Assembly: GCF_013201645.1 (NCBI RefSeq)
Contig: NZ_CP053842.1
Coordinates: forward strand, 434,001 to 498,000
DNA length: 64,000 nucleotides
Reading direction: 5' to 3'
Source: Campylobacter corcagiensis
GTDB lineage: Bacteria; Campylobacterota; Campylobacteria; Campylobacterales; Campylobacteraceae
Part shown: piece after piece, positions 46,056 to 55,771 of the stretch
Numbering within the stretch: position 1 is the first letter of the stretch
Layout: every line of letters begins with the position of its first letter
Translations under genes and position numbers: made by a program
Notes under the pieces: model-generated
Seen by the model: only the letters and a program-made list of their open reading frames with translations
Databases searched by the model: none
What the model was told of the DNA's origin: nothing

Positions 46056-46727
46056 ATGAAAAAAATTTTAGCTATTTTATGTGTCGCTTTGGTTTCACTG
46101 CTAAATGCTCAGGTTTTAAGGGGTGTTCACTATGAAATTTTACCATTTAGTGTAAATGCTCCAGAAAAATCAGTCATAAAAGTTTCAAGGTATAATTGCC
46201 AGTTTTGTTATAAATATGACGAACTTGTGGTTGATAAGGTTATTTCACAACTTAGTGAGTTTGAGTATATTCCATACCATAGTGCTTATGGGGCCCAGTT
46301 TGGCAAGCTTGCAAGTAGTGTTTTGGCTGTAATGATAGCAAAAGATAAGGAAGATAATGTTAGCCTTATAGATGAAAAATCATCTTACCATACTACAAAT
46401 ATGGCAATTTACAAAGCTTATCACAGCGATAGAAATGACTTTGGTGGAGATTCTACGAAAAAGAAAAATGTAAATAAATTTTTAAAAATAGCACTAAAGC
46501 CAACTGGTATGAGTATAAAAGAGTATGAAGAGCGTTTACAAACTCCAAAAGTAAAAGAAATTTTAGATATTTGGGGAGTTGATGAAAGTGGTATGGCAGC
46601 AAAACTAGCAAATATCCAAGGAGTTCCAAGCTTTATAGTTGATGGAAAGTATATTATAAATCCAAGAGCTATACAAAATCCTACTCAGTTTGCACAGATG
46701 ATAAAAGAGATATCAGATTTGGATTGA
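46056..46727 (+). CDS. DsbA-like periplasmic thiol:disulfide oxidoreductase
   Basis: 223 residues. Signal peptide 1-18 (LLNA), then a thioredoxin fold with active site NCQFCYKY (Cys50-x-x-Cys53) and the cis-Pro loop GVPSFIVDGKY (about 190-200). A large helical insert lies between, as in DsbA/DsbL. It oxidises thiols of exported proteins. CQFC differs from the usual CPHC. It may serve a specific client; the neighbours (pckA, atpE) give no hint. Confidence 0.85.
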   Translation: MKKILAILCVALVSLLNAQVLRGVHYEILPFSVNAPEKSVIKVSRYNCQFCYKYDELVVDKVISQLSEFEYIPYHSAYGAQFGKLASSVLAVMIAKDKEDNVSLIDEKSSYHTTNMAIYKAYHSDRNDFGGDSTKKKNVNKFLKIALKPTGMSIKEYEERLQTPKVKEILDIWGVDESGMAAKLANIQGVPSFIVDGKYIINPRAIQNPTQFAQMIKEISDLD

Positions 46728-46764
46728 AATTTAAATTTTAAACAAATTAAAAGTTTAGTTTGTG

Positions 46765-46770
46765 TAAAAT
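46765..46770 (+). promoter_or_regulatory. Probable -10 element of atpE
   Basis: TAAAAT about 70 nt before the atpE ATG, leaving an AT-rich untranslated leader with AAAGGA at its end. Confidence 0.45.
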
Positions 46771-46840
46771 TGTATGTTTAAAATTTAGTAGGGGTATTGA
46801 TCCGAAAGATTTTAAAAAATTTATTTTTAAAGGATAACTT

Positions 46841-47185
46841 ATGAAAAAAGTTATGTTTCTTATGTTTGCTTTGGCAACACTTTCATTTGGTGCTGAGGAC
46901 GGTGCTTTAGGTTCATACACAACTATAGCTTCTTACTCGCTTTTAGCTGCTGCTATTGTTTTAGGTATTGCTGCTTTTGGTGGTGCTGTTGGTATGGGTA
47001 ATGCTGCTTCTGCAACTATTACAGGTATTGCTAGAAACCCAAGTGTTGCAAGCAAGCTTTCAACTACAATGTATATCTCTTTGGCGATGATTGAAGCTCA
47101 AGTTATATATGCTCTTGTTATAGCATTTATTATGCTATTTGCAAACCCACTTATTACTGACGCTATATCAGCTGCAGCTAATTAA
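46841..47185 (+). CDS. atpE: ATP synthase F0 subunit c
   Basis: 114 residues. An N-terminal signal-like helix ends in SFGAED, then the two-helix hairpin: glycine-rich GIAAFGGAVGMGNA, loop GIARNPSVASKL and a second helix MIEAQVIYALVIAF with the proton-carrying Glu. The ring of c subunits rotates with proton flow. An N-terminal extension relative to E. coli is usual in Campylobacterota. The gene stands apart from the rest of the ATP synthase operon. Confidence 0.94.
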   Translation: MKKVMFLMFALATLSFGAEDGALGSYTTIASYSLLAAAIVLGIAAFGGAVGMGNAASATITGIARNPSVASKLSTTMYISLAMIEAQVIYALVIAFIMLFANPLITDAISAAAN

Positions 47186-47191
47186 TACTTT

Positions 47192-47208
47192 CCCTGCTTT
47201 TAGCAGGG
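47192..47208 (+). terminator. Hairpin after atpE
   Basis: CCCTGCT / AGCAGGG, 7 bp with a 3-nt loop, ten bases before tRNA-Leu. The following T run is poor, so readthrough into the tRNA is possible. Confidence 0.6.
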
Positions 47209-47213
47209 CTTAA

Positions 47214-47298
47214 GCGATCATGGTGGAATTGGTAGACACGCTATCTTGAGGGGGTAGTGCCAGTAGGTGTGCGAGTTCAAATCTCGCTGATCGCACCA
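47214..47298 (+). tRNA. tRNA-Leu (anticodon GAG)
   Basis: 85 nt. Acceptor GCGATCA pairs with TGATCGC, followed by discriminator A and encoded CCA. D-loop GAATTGGTAGACAC. Anticodon stem CTATC/GGTAG with loop TTGAGGG, giving anticodon GAG, which reads CUC/CUU. T-arm GAGTTCAAATCTC. A long variable arm supports a leucine identity. Confidence 0.95.
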
Positions 47299-47308
47299 TA
47301 ATTATGCA

Positions 47309-48019
47309 ATGAATTTAGATCAAAAACTTTCAAATAAAACATTTTTAACCTGTAAAGAGGCTTTAGAAATTTCAAATGAGATTAATGCAAATCCAAAAAT
47401 AGTGGGCGAAAAAGCAACTTCAAAAAGCATAAAAATAACTGATTGTGAATTTGGAGAATTTGGTAAATTTAATTCTCTAAACGATACCCAAAATAGCATA
47501 GAAATTTTTGAAGCGATTAAGCCATATATTGATATCCACCAAAGAATAAACTGTGAAAAACTTTTAGAAATTTCTAAAATTTATAGCACCCAAAGTATTA
47601 GATCTTGCTTAAAGGAATTTGACATTAAAGTTAAAAACTGCTCTTTAGGACTTTTTAAAGAAAAAAGTGAAAAAAAGCTATTTTTAAAAGTTAAAACTTG
47701 GGTTGAAAATGAAAATGGCAAGGTTGTTTTTAGTAAAGAAAATAACGAATCTTTGGATATGATAGCAAAAAGCGGCTCTATTAAAAGAGCTTCTGAAATT
47801 TTAGATATTAATTATAAAAAATGCTGGACTCATCTTAAAATTTTTGAAAAGTCAATGGGTGAGAAAATTGCTCTTTCAAGAAGAGGAACTGGCGATGACT
47901 CTGGAACTAGGATAAATAAAAAAGCTCTGTCTTGGGTAGATAAATATAAAAAATTTCAAAAATCAGTTGATGAGTTTGCAAATAAAGAATTTGAAAGAAT
48001 TTTCTTTGATGAAAAATAA
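47309..48019 (+). CDS. ModE-like DNA-binding regulator
   Basis: 236 residues. The C-terminal half (about 150-215) carries a ModE/LysR-type winged helix: DMIAKSGSIKRASEILDINYKKCWTHLKIFEKSMGEK, followed by RGTGDDSGTRIN like the wing GGxxGGGAxLT of ModE. The N-terminal 130 residues are not a recognised molybdate-binding domain. C. jejuni has an atypical ModE controlling molybdate/tungstate uptake, and this could be its relative (inference). The ATG lies 10 nt after the tRNA and lacks a ribosome site. Confidence 0.68.
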   Translation: MNLDQKLSNKTFLTCKEALEISNEINANPKIVGEKATSKSIKITDCEFGEFGKFNSLNDTQNSIEIFEAIKPYIDIHQRINCEKLLEISKIYSTQSIRSCLKEFDIKVKNCSLGLFKEKSEKKLFLKVKTWVENENGKVVFSKENNESLDMIAKSGSIKRASEILDINYKKCWTHLKIFEKSMGEKIALSRRGTGDDSGTRINKKALSWVDKYKKFQKSVDEFANKEFERIFFDEK

Positions 48020-48045
48020 TTTGGACTAAAACTAGTCCAAATTTT
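48018..48045. terminator. Bidirectional terminator
   Basis: An 11-bp perfect stem AATTTGGACTA / TAGTCCAAATT with an AAAC loop, then TT, between convergent genes. Confidence 0.85.
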
Positions 48046-48049
48046 AGGA

Positions 48050-48409
48050 TTAAAACTCATCTTTAGCGTTGTGTCCTTCGCCATGCCCCCATGGAAGTTT
48101 TGCGCCAGCTAGTAGGTGTATATGAAGATGCATAACCTCTTGACCACCGCCTTCTCCACAGTTTGTTACAAGTCTATAGCCACTCTTATCAACGCCCATT
48201 TTAACAGCAACTTCTTGAATAAATTTTGTCATTTCGCTCATTAAATTTGGATCAACACTTTGGAAATTTTCATAAAATTTCTTTGGTACAATTAAGATAT
48301 GAATTGGTGCTTTTGGATTTATATCATGAAATGCTAAAAAGTTATCATTTTCTAGGACCTTATTGCTTGGAAGTTCGCCATCTATTATCTTTTGAAAAAC
48401 ATTTTTCAT
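48050..48409 (-). CDS. HIT-family (HINT-like) nucleotide hydrolase
   Basis: 119 residues. FQKIIDGELPSNKVLENDNFLAF opens as in bacterial HINT; IHILIVPKKF follows, and the histidine triad HLHIHLLAG ends near residue 103. Such enzymes hydrolyse AMP-lysine or phosphoramidates. Length is normal. Convergent with the ModE-like gene and divergent from pheS, matching the pheS-HIT order I recall in C. jejuni. Confidence 0.93.
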   Translation of the reverse strand: MKNVFQKIIDGELPSNKVLENDNFLAFHDINPKAPIHILIVPKKFYENFQSVDPNLMSEMTKFIQEVAVKMGVDKSGYRLVTNCGEGGGQEVMHLHIHLLAGAKLPWGHGEGHNAKDEF

Positions 48410-48526
48410 ATTTTACTCCTACAAAAATTTGAAATATTATAGCTAAAATTGCCAAATTTAGCTATATTTTATCTTGTTTTAACAAAAATTGATTAAAATA
48501 TCAAGATTAATTTTCAAAGGATTTAA

Positions 48527-49519
48527 GTGAATGAAATATTAAAGAGTATAAGCTCGGCAAAAACGCTTAACGAGCTTGATAAAGTAAGAGTGAGCTTACT
48601 TGGTAAAAATGGCACAATTACGCAAGAATTTTCTAAACTAAAAAATCTTAGTGGTGATGAGAAAAAAGAGTTTGCAGCATCTTTAAATTCCAAAAGAGAT
48701 GAGATCTCAAAGGCTTTAGAGCTTAAAAAAACAGAGCTTGAAATTCTAGAACTTAAAGAGCGTATGAGAGCTGAAGCTATTGATGTTACTATGTTTGATG
48801 AAAGTGGCAGTGTTGGAGCACTTCACCCAATAACTATAACGATGAATAAAATTATTGAGTACTTTTTATCTCAAAATTTTAGCATTGAAAATGGACCTTT
48901 AATAGAAGATGACTTTCACAACTTTGAAGCACTAAATTTACCAAAATACCATCCAGCAAGAGATATGCAAGATACATTTTACACAGATGATGCTAGACTT
49001 TTAAGAACCCATACAAGTCCAGTTCAAATTCGCACAATGGAAAATTCTAAACCACCTATTAGAATGATTGCACCAGGAGCTGTTTTTAGAAGGGATTTTG
49101 ATCTAACTCATACGCCTATGTTTCACCAAGTCGAAGGTCTTGTGGTTGAAGAAGGAAACAAAGTAAGTTTTGCAAATTTAAAGTATATTTTAGAGGATTT
49201 TTTAAAGTATATGTTTGGCGATGTTAAGGTTAGATTTCGCCCAAGCTTCTTTCCTTTTACTGAACCATCAACAGAAGTTGATATAAGTTGCGTGTTTTGC
49301 GGTGGCAAAGGCTGTAGAGTGTGTTCTCAAACTGGCTGGTTGGAGGTTTTAGGAAGTGGAGTTGTAGATCCAAATGTATTTAAATTTGTTGGCTATAAAG
49401 ATGTAAGTGGATATGCTTTTGGGTTAGGAGTTGAGCGTTTTGCGATGCTACTTCATGGGGTGCCTGATTTAAGGTCTATGTTTGAAGGAGATTTAAGAGT
49501 GTTGGAGCAGTTTAGATGA
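48527..49519 (+). CDS. pheS: Phenylalanine--tRNA ligase alpha subunit
   Basis: 330 residues from GTG 48527 with AAAGGA upstream. N-terminal coiled coil, then class II catalytic blocks: [50 protein letters not shown] (motif 2) and [13 protein letters not shown] (motif 3). It charges tRNA-Phe as an alpha2-beta2 tetramer. A Cys-rich turn ([17 protein letters not shown]) is seen near 255-275. Overlaps pheT by 4 nt. Confidence 0.96.
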   Translation: MNEILKSISSAKTLNELDKVRVSLLGKNGTITQEFSKLKNLSGDEKKEFAASLNSKRDEISKALELKKTELEILELKERMRAEAIDVTMFDESGSVGALHPITITMNKIIEYFLSQNFSIENGPLIEDDFHNFEALNLPKYHPARDMQDTFYTDDARLLRTHTSPVQIRTMENSKPPIRMIAPGAVFRRDFDLTHTPMFHQVEGLVVEEGNKVSFANLKYILEDFLKYMFGDVKVRFRPSFFPFTEPSTEVDISCVFCGGKGCRVCSQTGWLEVLGSGVVDPNVFKFVGYKDVSGYAFGLGVERFAMLLHGVPDLRSMFEGDLRVLEQFR

Positions 49520-51837
49520 TAATTACTAGAAAATGGCTAGAAGAGTGGATAGATATAAGTGAAATCAGTAGTCAAAAAATCGTAAACACATTAAATTCCA
49601 TCGGCCTTGAAGTTGATAGTCTTACAGAAGTTAAAATTCCTAGTAAGGTTGTAGTTGGATATGTTAAGAGTAAGAAAAAACATGAAAATGCTGAAAAACT
49701 TAGCGTTTGTGAAGTTGATGTTGGAAGTGAGGTTTTACAAATTGTTTGTGGTGCAAAAAATGTTCAAACAGGACAGTTTGTAGCTGTTGCGTTAATCGGT
49801 GCTGAACTTCCTGGCGGACTCAAGATAAAAAAGGCAAAGCTTAGAGGTGTTGAAAGTAACGGAATGATATGCTCATCAGTAGAACTAGGACTTCCTAAGA
49901 TAAATGATGGAATTATGGTTCTTGATGATAGTATTGGCAAATCAGTTTTAGGTAAAGAACTTAGTGAATATGAGTTTTTCAGCGATGATATTATAGAGAT
50001 AGAACTTACACCAAATAGGGGTGATTGCTTAAGTATTTATGGTGTTGCTAGGGATTTAAGTGCTGCTTTAGACCTTCATCTTAGAAGCATTAGTTACAGC
50101 GAAGGCGATGCACTTTTAGGTATTGGCAGACTTCTTAGCATACACTCAAGTGAAAATACAAAAAGCTTTTTTCAGTTTAGGGCATTTTCTATAAAACAAA
50201 AGCCAAATTTAAAGCTTTCAACAAAAATCAGAGTTGGATATGCTGGTATAATGCAAAAAAATGATCTTGATACTCTTTTAGCTTACGCAACTTACGCAAC
50301 AGGCGTTCTTTTAAGAGCATATGATGCTAACAAACTTAACGGTGATAGGATAACTTTAAGTATAAAAGATGATGAGTATGGTAACTCATCTGTTTTTGAT
50401 GGTGAAAATTTCTTATCTATGGCTGGAATTTTGCAAAGTGATTATGCAAGAGTTGATGATGATTCAAAAACTATGATAATAGAAGCAAGCTATACAGATC
50501 CTAAAACTATATCAGTAGCAATGAATGATAATAAAGAGCTAAAAGTTGGCGAACATGTTTACCGTTCAAGTCGTGGTAGCGAGCCAAATTTAGAGCTTGG
50601 TCAGAACTATTTTTTCAACATTATTTCAGGTATTGATGGACTTAGCCCGTATAGCGGTTCACAGCAAGTTAGCCCGCGAAAAGATCCAAAGACGGTTAGC
50701 TTTGGTATTGATCAAATAAATGCTATTGTTGGTAGAAAAATAGATAGAAACGAAGTTGTTAAAATACTTAAAAAACTAGGCTTTGAAGTTGGCATAGAAC
50801 AAGATCTCATAAACACAAAAGTGCCAGCTTTTAGGCATGACATTGAAAATTGCTCCGATATAGCTGAAGAGATTGTTAGAATGATAGGAATAGATAATAT
50901 TCCATCAAAACCTCTAAATTTCAGTGAAAAAAACCGCCTAAATGAGAGCTATAAAAATTTTATACATAAAAGAGATCTTAAATTTAGAGCTGTGGGAGCT
51001 GAATTTTTTGAGTGTATACACTATGTTTTTGATAGCTCATCTGAACTTAAAAATTTAGGATTTAAAGAGTGTAGTGTAAAAATAGTAAACCCTATCACAA
51101 GTGAACTTGACACTTTTAGACCAACTCTTATAAATCACCTTTTAAAATCAGCCGCTAGAAACTATAAAAATTCTAAAAAAAGCATAAAGCTTTTTGAAAT
51201 TGGCAAAGTTTTTGATGAGAACGCAAATGAAAGTGAAAATTTGGCATTTTTAGCAAGTGGTTTGGTTGCTGAGGCAAGTATTTTAAACTCAGCTAAGCCA
51301 AAAGAGATTGATTTTATTAAATTTGCTACGATGATTAAGGATGCGATTGGAGCATTTAAGTGTGAGATTCCAGCTAAATTTATACCGTATTTAAGCGAAT
51401 TTGAACAAGCTAATGTTATCGTGGATGGTAAGGTTATAGGTTATATTGGAAGAGTTAATTTAGAGCTTGAAAATTTGCTTGATCTTCCAAAAACTTATAT
51501 TTGTGAGATTAAATTTGATGAGTTAAAACCAAAACATATAGTCGCAAAAGCCTTTTCTAAATTTCCAAGCGTAAGTAGGGATTTAAGCATTATCGCACCA
51601 AAAGATATGAGATATGCTACTATAAAAAGCGTACTTGAAAGTGTAAATATAGAAAATTTAAAGAAATTTAATGTAGTTGATATCTATACCGATGAAAAGC
51701 TAGGTGATAACAACAGCATAACTATAAATTTTACATTTCAAAGTGATGAAAAAACCCTAGAAGAGAGTGAAATTTCACCTGCCATGGATGAAATTCTAAA
51801 GGTTTTAAATGATAAGCTAGGTATTGGTATAAGATGA
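49516..51837 (+). CDS. pheT: Phenylalanine--tRNA ligase beta subunit
   Basis: 773 residues. N-terminal tRNA-binding OB domain ([24 protein letters not shown] and GAKNVQTGQ), [11 protein letters not shown] of the B3/B4 editing region, B5 domain ([18 protein letters not shown]), and C-terminal FDX-ACB anticodon-binding domain ([13 protein letters not shown]). It pairs with PheS and edits Tyr-tRNA. Full length; overlaps pheS and aroA by 4 nt each, so the trio is one operon. Confidence 0.95.
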   Translation: MIITRKWLEEWIDISEISSQKIVNTLNSIGLEVDSLTEVKIPSKVVVGYVKSKKKHENAEKLSVCEVDVGSEVLQIVCGAKNVQTGQFVAVALIGAELPGGLKIKKAKLRGVESNGMICSSVELGLPKINDGIMVLDDSIGKSVLGKELSEYEFFSDDIIEIELTPNRGDCLSIYGVARDLSAALDLHLRSISYSEGDALLGIGRLLSIHSSENTKSFFQFRAFSIKQKPNLKLSTKIRVGYAGIMQKNDLDTLLAYATYATGVLLRAYDANKLNGDRITLSIKDDEYGNSSVFDGENFLSMAGILQSDYARVDDDSKTMIIEASYTDPKTISVAMNDNKELKVGEHVYRSSRGSEPNLELGQNYFFNIISGIDGLSPYSGSQQVSPRKDPKTVSFGIDQINAIVGRKIDRNEVVKILKKLGFEVGIEQDLINTKVPAFRHDIENCSDIAEEIVRMIGIDNIPSKPLNFSEKNRLNESYKNFIHKRDLKFRAVGAEFFECIHYVFDSSSELKNLGFKECSVKIVNPITSELDTFRPTLINHLLKSAARNYKNSKKSIKLFEIGKVFDENANESENLAFLASGLVAEASILNSAKPKEIDFIKFATMIKDAIGAFKCEIPAKFIPYLSEFEQANVIVDGKVIGYIGRVNLELENLLDLPKTYICEIKFDELKPKHIVAKAFSKFPSVSRDLSIIAPKDMRYATIKSVLESVNIENLKKFNVVDIYTDEKLGDNNSITINFTFQSDEKTLEESEISPAMDEILKVLNDKLGIGIR

Positions 51838-53111
51838 AAGTCTACCTTCATACACAGCCACTAAAATCTGAAATTTCAGATATAGCCCCTGATAAATCAG
51901 TATCTCATAGAAGTGCGATATTTTCACTGCTTAGCGATAAGCCATCACATATAAAAAACTATCTTTTAGCTGATGATACGCTTTCAACTTTAGAGATTTT
52001 AAAAACTCTTGGAGCAAAAGTAGAGCAAAATAAAGATGAAATTTCTATAGTTCCACCTACTAAATTTAACGAACCAAATAGAGTTTTAGATTGTGGAAAT
52101 TCTGGAACAACAATGAGAATATTTACAGGGCTACTTTCTAGTAAAGATGGCTTTTTTGTTTTAAGTGGTGATAAATATCTAAATGAACGACCAATGAAAA
52201 GAGTTTGTGAGCCACTAAGAAGTATAGGGGCTAAGATAGATGGCAGAGCAGGTGGTGATAAAGCCCCACTTTCTATAAGAGGTGGGAATTTAGATTATTT
52301 TGAGTATGAAAGTAAAATCGCATCTGCTCAGGTAAAAACAGCTCTTATCTTAGCCGCTCTTAACTCAAAAGGGTGTAAGTACAGTGAGCCTGAGTTAAGC
52401 CGAGATCATAGTGAGAGAATTTTAAAAGGAATGGGAGCTGAAATTTCAAATGATGGTCTAAATTTGGTTGTATCTGCTTTAAAAAAACCACTTGAGCCAT
52501 TAGAAATTTATGTGCCAAATGATCCAAGTTCTGGCTTTTTCTTCGCTGTTGGGGCTATGCTTATACCTGGATCAAAGATAGTTTTAAAAGATATGCTGAT
52601 TAACAAAACAAGAGTTGAGGCTTATAATGTTTTAGCCAAAATGGGTGCAAAGATAGAATTTATCAAAAAAGATTCTAAGTATGAAGATATTGGCGATATC
52701 GTAGTTGAGTACTCAAAGTTAAAAGGCGTAGAAGTTACTCAAAACATATCATGGCTAATAGATGAAGCCCCAGCTTTAGCAGTAGCTTTTAGCGTAGCAG
52801 AAGGTAAAAGTGTTATAAGAAACGCTTCTGAACTAAGAGTAAAAGAGTGTGATAGAATATCAGTAACTGTTGAGGCTTTAAAAGCTTGTGGAGTTAATGC
52901 TAAAGAGCTTGATGATGGCTTTGAAATAGTTGGTGGAAATACTCTTAATCCAGCCATAATAGATTCTCATGGAGATCATAGAATTGCTATGAGTTTTGCT
53001 ATTTTGGGATTAAAGTGCGGGATGATTATAGAAGGAAGTGAGTGTATAAATGTCTCTTTTCCAAATTTTGCTAATGTTTTAAAACGCTTAGGGGTGAGTG
53101 TTGAAGATTGA
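51834..53111 (+). CDS. aroA: 3-phosphoshikimate 1-carboxyvinyltransferase (EPSP synthase)
   Basis: 425 residues. DKSVSHRSAIF near the start, LDCGNSGTTMRIFTGLL, KYLNERPMKR, SAQVKTALILAAL and the C-terminal SHGDHRIAMSFAI are the family blocks. It joins PEP to shikimate 3-phosphate for aromatic amino acids. Full length, in operon with pheST upstream and ispH overlapping downstream. Confidence 0.96.
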   Translation: MKVYLHTQPLKSEISDIAPDKSVSHRSAIFSLLSDKPSHIKNYLLADDTLSTLEILKTLGAKVEQNKDEISIVPPTKFNEPNRVLDCGNSGTTMRIFTGLLSSKDGFFVLSGDKYLNERPMKRVCEPLRSIGAKIDGRAGGDKAPLSIRGGNLDYFEYESKIASAQVKTALILAALNSKGCKYSEPELSRDHSERILKGMGAEISNDGLNLVVSALKKPLEPLEIYVPNDPSSGFFFAVGAMLIPGSKIVLKDMLINKTRVEAYNVLAKMGAKIEFIKKDSKYEDIGDIVVEYSKLKGVEVTQNISWLIDEAPALAVAFSVAEGKSVIRNASELRVKECDRISVTVEALKACGVNAKELDDGFEIVGGNTLNPAIIDSHGDHRIAMSFAILGLKCGMIIEGSECINVSFPNFANVLKRLGVSVED

Positions 53112-53937
53112 ACTAGCTAGTAGCTATGGGTTTTGTTTTGGAGTAAAAAGAGCCATTAAAATAGCTGAAGGAAGCAGTGATAGCGCAACATATGGTGAGC
53201 TTATCCATAATGCTGATGAGATAAGTCGCTTAAAAGATAACTTTAATGTTAAAACTTTAACTACTATGAGTGAGTTAAAAGATGAAAATAATATTATCAT
53301 ACGAACTCACGGCATTACTAAAAATGATCTTAAGAGCTTACAGGATAGTGGAAAAAAGATAATTGATGCCACTTGTCCTTTTGTAACAAAACCTCAAAAC
53401 ATAGTTGAAAAAATGAGCTCTGAAGGGTATGATATTGTTATATTTGGAGATAAAAATCACCCTGAGATAAAAGGCGTGATGAGTTATTCAAAAAGGGCTG
53501 TTTTTGTTGTATTAAGTAGCGATGAGTTAAAAGGGGTTAAAATTTCTAAAAAAGTAGCTTTAATATCTCAAACTACTAAAAAAATCGAAGATTATCAAAA
53601 AATAGCGGCTTATCTTATGTCAAGATGCAATGAAGTTAGGGTTTTTAACACAATTTGTAATGCAACTTTAGAAAACCAAGAAGCAGCTAGAGAGCTTGCT
53701 AATAGAGCTGATGTGATGATAATAATAGGTGGTAAAAATTCATCAAACACAAAGCAACTTTACTTGATATGCAAACAGTACTGCTTTGATAGTTACCATG
53801 TAGAAAATGAAACTGAACTGAAAAAAGAGTGGTTTGTTGGGAAAAAACTGTGCGGAATCTCAGCTGGAGCAAGTACGCCTGATTGGATTATTCAAAATGT
53901 TGTAGATGAGATAGAGAAATTTGAAGTTAAAGATTAA
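53101..53937 (+). CDS. ispH: 4-hydroxy-3-methylbut-2-enyl diphosphate reductase
   Basis: 278 residues from TTG 53101; GTG 53098 one codon before is equally possible. Three conserved Cys for the 4Fe-4S cluster lie in YGFCFGVKRA, DATCPFV and FNTICNAT. RTHG (substrate His) and the SNTKQL block are also present. It makes IPP and DMAPP in the last non-mevalonate step. Overlaps aroA by 11 nt. Confidence 0.95.
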   Translation: MKIELASSYGFCFGVKRAIKIAEGSSDSATYGELIHNADEISRLKDNFNVKTLTTMSELKDENNIIIRTHGITKNDLKSLQDSGKKIIDATCPFVTKPQNIVEKMSSEGYDIVIFGDKNHPEIKGVMSYSKRAVFVVLSSDELKGVKISKKVALISQTTKKIEDYQKIAAYLMSRCNEVRVFNTICNATLENQEAARELANRADVMIIIGGKNSSNTKQLYLICKQYCFDSYHVENETELKKEWFVGKKLCGISAGASTPDWIIQNVVDEIEKFEVKD

Positions 53938-54004
53938 GTTACAAACCCCAACAAATAGTGCTAATTTTTTATATTTTTAAAGCAAATTTAAAGCTAAAAT
54001 TAGT

Positions 54005-54010
54005 TAGAAT
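54005..54010 (+). promoter_or_regulatory. -10 element of rpsA
   Basis: TAGAAT about 33 nt before the rpsA ATG; AAAGGA is the ribosome site. Confidence 0.5.
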
Positions 54011-54043
54011 GTACCACAATTTTATTTTATACAAAGGACACAA

Positions 54044-55726
54044 ATGGCTGAGGTGAACACTGAAGTTCAAAACGGAAGCGAGTTTGAAGATTTAGATTTT
54101 GAGACTCTGCTTGAGGAATCATTTAAAGCAAAAGAAGACGATGTTACTACAACAGGTGTGGTAGTAGCCATCAAGGGCGATGAGGTTTTTATCGATGTTG
54201 ATAGAAAAATCGAAGGCGTTTTACAAGCTAGCGAGGTAACCGATAAGGACGGCAATCTTACAGTTAAAGAGGGCGATACAATTGAGGTTATTATAACTGG
54301 TAACAGGGGTGGAAAACCCATTCTTTCATATAAACAAGCTCAAAGAAAGATTAAAGTTTTAGAATTTATAGAAAATTACGATGAAAACTCAGATACAACT
54401 GTTAATGTAAAGATAATATCTAAAAATAGAGGCGGATATATCTGTGTAGATGAAGATGGTGTAGAGTATTTTATGCCAAGATCTCAGAGTGCTTTGAGGG
54501 ATTCAAATAACATTATCGGAAGATCATATAAGGCTAAAATTTTTAAAATTGACAAAGAGAATAACTCTATTTTAATATCAAGAAAGAAAATTCTTGATGA
54601 TGAAAGAAAGATAAAAAAAGAGTTGGTTTCTAAACTAGCTCAAAGTAGCGATATCATTGAAGGTGTTGTTAAAAAAATTACAACTTATGGTATGTTTGTA
54701 GATGTTGGTGGAGTAGATGGACTAGTTCACTACAGTGAGATAAGCTACAAAGGACCAGTTAATCCAAGTACCATGTTTAAAGAAGGCGATAAGGTTCCTG
54801 TAAAAGTTATAAGTTACGATGATGAGAAAAGACATCTTTCTTTATCTATAAAAGCAGCTCTGCCAGATCCATGGAAAGAGATAGCAGAAAATGGCTTAGA
54901 AGTTGGTGATGTTATTGAGGTTACTATTAATAATATCGAGCCGTATGGAGCGTTTGTTGATCTTGGAAATGATATAGAGGGCTTTTTACATATAAGTGAA
55001 ATTTCTTGGGATAAAAATATTAAAAATCCAAAAGATTATATAAGTGAAGGTGAGCAGATAGCTGTTGAAGTTATTGAAATCGATACTAAAGAAAGACGCC
55101 TTAGAGTAAGTCTTAAAAATCTAAAAGAGAAGCCATTTGATGAGTTTAAAAAAGAATTTAAAGTTGGAGATGTAGCCGAAGGTGAAGTCACAACACTTAC
55201 AAATTTTGGTGCATTTATTAAAATAGGCTCAGTAGAAGGTCTACTTCATAACGAAGATGCATCTTGGGATAGAAATTCAAGATGTAAAGATATGTTTAAA
55301 GTAGGCGATAAGGTTGAGGTTAAGATAATTAGAATAGATCCAACTGAGGAAAAAATTTCACTAAGCAAAAAAGAGCTAGAAGATAGCCCAATAAGTCAAT
55401 ATACAAAAGAGCATAAAGTTGGTGATATTGTAACTGGTAAGGTTAGAGATATAAAAGACTTTGGTGTATTTGTTCAGCTTGAAGATAATGTAGATGCTCT
55501 TATTAGGAAAGAAGATCTTGGAAATACTAATATGGAAGATCTAAAAATTGGTGACACGATAGAAGCAGCGCTTGATTTTATTGACAATAGAAGAAACCGC
55601 ATCAGATTAAGTATTCGCAGGTTATCAAGACAGAAGGAAAGAGCTGTGTTAAATGAGATAAATAGTGAAAATGATGATAAACTAACTCTTGGCGATATCA
55701 TAAAAGAACAACTTTCAGATAATTAA
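54044..55726 (+). CDS. rpsA: 30S ribosomal protein S1
   Basis: 560 residues with an acidic N-terminus. Six S1 (OB-fold) repeats; the clearest are TTYGMFVDVGGVDGLVHYSEIS, EPYGAFVDLGNDIEGFLHIS, TNFGAFIKIGSVEGLLH and KDFGVFVQLEDNVDALI. S1 binds mRNA leaders on the 30S subunit and is needed where Shine-Dalgarno sites are weak. It is separate from ispH by a 106-nt gap with its own -10. Confidence 0.95.
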   Translation: MAEVNTEVQNGSEFEDLDFETLLEESFKAKEDDVTTTGVVVAIKGDEVFIDVDRKIEGVLQASEVTDKDGNLTVKEGDTIEVIITGNRGGKPILSYKQAQRKIKVLEFIENYDENSDTTVNVKIISKNRGGYICVDEDGVEYFMPRSQSALRDSNNIIGRSYKAKIFKIDKENNSILISRKKILDDERKIKKELVSKLAQSSDIIEGVVKKITTYGMFVDVGGVDGLVHYSEISYKGPVNPSTMFKEGDKVPVKVISYDDEKRHLSLSIKAALPDPWKEIAENGLEVGDVIEVTINNIEPYGAFVDLGNDIEGFLHISEISWDKNIKNPKDYISEGEQIAVEVIEIDTKERRLRVSLKNLKEKPFDEFKKEFKVGDVAEGEVTTLTNFGAFIKIGSVEGLLHNEDASWDRNSRCKDMFKVGDKVEVKIIRIDPTEEKISLSKKELEDSPISQYTKEHKVGDIVTGKVRDIKDFGVFVQLEDNVDALIRKEDLGNTNMEDLKIGDTIEAALDFIDNRRNRIRLSIRRLSRQKERAVLNEINSENDDKLTLGDIIKEQLSDN

Positions 55727-55731
55727 TTTAA

Positions 55732-55748
55732 TCCCCCACTTTGGGGGA
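55732..55748 (+). terminator. Hairpin between rpsA and serA
   Basis: TCCCCC / GGGGGA, 6 bp with a 5-nt loop, 24 nt before serA. No T run follows, so it may be a weak terminator or an RNA-processing/stability stem. Confidence 0.5.
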
Positions 55749-55771
55749 GCTACAAAATAAGGACACTAACT

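Noticed and set aside
46056-46727. DsbC/DsbG-type isomerase
   Set aside because: No N-terminal dimerisation domain; the insert between CxxC and cis-Pro suits DsbA.
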